A stretch of DNA of 64,000 nt. Source: CAZLGM01 sp964623625 (GTDB lineage Bacteria > Desulfobacterota > Desulfobulbia > Desulfobulbales > Desulfocapsaceae). Shown here in pieces: positions 63,094 through 64,000 of the stretch. Position 1 is the stretch's first letter; each line of letters starts with the position of its first letter. Where the stretch lies: assembly GCA_964623625.1 (NCBI GenBank), contig CAZUUJ010000013.1, forward strand, positions 1 to 64,000. The letters run 5' to 3'. Below the pieces are notes generated by a model. That model had not been told where the DNA came from, made no database searches, and saw only the letters and a program-made list of their open reading frames with translations. The translations under genes were made by a program, and so were the position numbers.

Positions 63094-64000
63094 TTAGTAT
63101 CCGCCCTTTGTATTGATATGTTTTTTTCTAGCCAGCTCCCGCATATCGCTGGCTCTGTCCGACTCATCAATGATCTCCTGACCGACTATTTCCTCCAGTA
63201 CGTCTTCCATGGAGATAATGCCGGTTACCGCACCGTATTCATCAACGACCACGAATAGATGTTGGTGTCGTTCGAAAAAGTCAATGAGAACATGGTTCAA
63301 ACGGGCAGTCTCCGGAACAAAATGAACAGGCTTTTTCAGGCTGGACAACAGGGTGTTTTCCCTTCGGTTGGCAGCCGCCAGCAGAACATCTTTACGCATA
63401 ACTATACCGGTAACGTTATTGGGATCGTCATCGTAAACCGGGACTCGACTGTGAGCTGAAAGGGCTGAAGCCTGCCGCATGGCCTCTCTCACAGTGAGTT
63501 TTTCATCCAGAGAAAAAACAACGGTACGGGGTGTCATAGCCTCACGGACAATACGGGAGGTCAGTTCGAGAATATTATTTATAACCGTTTCCTGATCATG
63601 TTCTATCTGGCCGGATTGTCTGGATAGGGCGGCAATGGTCTGCAGCTCGGAGGCAGAGACGATATCCTGATTTTCTTTTGAAGGAACAAGGCTGGTGACT
63701 GACCGACAAAGCCAGATGATCGGTTTAAGTACAATAACAAGCCAGTGAAGAGGATGGGCAATATACGGTGCTAGCCTTACAGCATAGGTTACCCCTCCTG
63801 TTTTTGGCAGAATTTCTGAAAACAGCAAAATGGCTAAAGTAAAAATAATAGAAAACCAGATGAGATTGGCTTCACCAAAGAGTACGGCAGCAGCAGCACC
63901 GGCAATGGCTGCCCCAACAGTGTGCGCAATTGTGTTGAGTGTCAGGATGGCAGTAATCGGCTCATCGATGTCGGCACGGAGTTTTAACAGAAGGTTGGCT
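63094..64000 (-). CDS. CNNM/CorC-type transporter, truncated by the window edge
   Basis: The frame is open through the window end. The visible 302 residues contain the end of a DUF21 membrane domain (ending around LHWLVIVLKPIIWLC) and a CBS pair (VREAMRQASALSAHSRVPVYDDD, LIDFFERHQHLFVVVDEYGAVTGIISMEDVLEEIVGQEI). The C-terminal CorC-HlyC domain found in longer members is absent; the protein ends soon after the CBS pair. Members move magnesium or other divalent ions. The TTG at 63828 is internal, not the start. Confidence 0.85.
   Translation of the reverse strand, partial: ANLLLKLRADIDEPITAILTLNTIAHTVGAAIAGAAAAVLFGEANLIWFSIIFTLAILLFSEILPKTGGVTYAVRLAPYIAHPLHWLVIVLKPIIWLCRSVTSLVPSKENQDIVSASELQTIAALSRQSGQIEHDQETVINNILELTSRIVREAMTPRTVVFSLDEKLTVREAMRQASALSAHSRVPVYDDDPNNVTGIVMRKDVLLAAANRRENTLLSSLKKPVHFVPETARLNHVLIDFFERHQHLFVVVDEYGAVTGIISMEDVLEEIVGQEIIDESDRASDMRELARKKHINTKGGY

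Overview
The window is one contiguous stretch of bacterial chromosome with ordinary gene density, moderate GC content and Gram-negative character (MurJ, lipoprotein, periplasmic proteases, RpoH, DegS-like protease). The gene families point to a sulfate-reducing Desulfobacterota lineage, most likely Desulfobulbales. The indications are a DUF3786 protein, a pseudokinase fused to a response regulator, multihaem cytochrome c, an in-frame UGA selenoprotein, a family II (Mn) pyrophosphatase and a PurD-PurE fusion. This assignment is inference from family recognition, not from a search.

Layout. 1-80: 3' end of a tRNA (probably tRNA-Asp) and a strong terminator. 115-1023: an AT-rich MTHFR-like gene. 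1061-10111: a long minus-strand signalling and transport cluster, with a cytidylate-kinase-like/BON/receiver fusion, a single-domain regulator, a CBS protein, a DASS transporter, a PAS-sigma54 activator, a NifX-like protein, a Cache-type histidine kinase, another receiver and a degenerate kinase. 10380-19232: accessory genes (YjdF, methyltransferase, DUF3786, a degenerate sigma54-activator relative, nuclease, pentapeptide-repeat protein, AlkC, cupin, SlyD-like isomerase). 19494-26114: housekeeping genes (small Cys protein, hisI, hisG, engB, lepA, rpoH, a DegT aminotransferase). 26300-37815: large TPR protein, greA, TetR regulator, purDE fusion, tsaC, apeB, ppaC. 38203-41153: a selenocysteine-encoding UshA-like/tetrahaem protein, missed by ordinary ORF calling, in an operon with rarA. 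41536-48394: a nucleotide cyclase with a degenerate receiver, an S4 protein, gabD, a lipoprotein, and a HEAT/cNMP-binding/PilZ protein whose 5' part is in another frame. 48677-64000: murJ, an EF-G paralogue, mogA, aroE, aroK, purM, DUF2065, TPR-methyltransferase, mgtE, a DegS-like protease, small exported proteins, DUF3465 and a truncated CNNM/CorC gene.

Two families of dispersed palindromic repeats punctuate the intergenic spaces. Family 1 (five long copies plus fragments) keeps a stem whose sequence changes while pairing is retained. Family 2 (four copies) consists of several GC-rich hairpins, and in three of four copies its first bases supply the stop codon of the neighbouring gene. Neither is accompanied by a transposase here.

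The most notable items are the Sec-UshA/cytochrome gene with a SECIS-like hairpin, the signalling cluster with a shared upstream motif and a candidate sigma54 promoter, the slippery A-run in the cNMP/PilZ gene, the PurD-PurE fusion, the degenerate sigma54-activator relative, and the two repeat families. No CRISPR array, integrase, insertion-sequence transposase or rRNA was seen.
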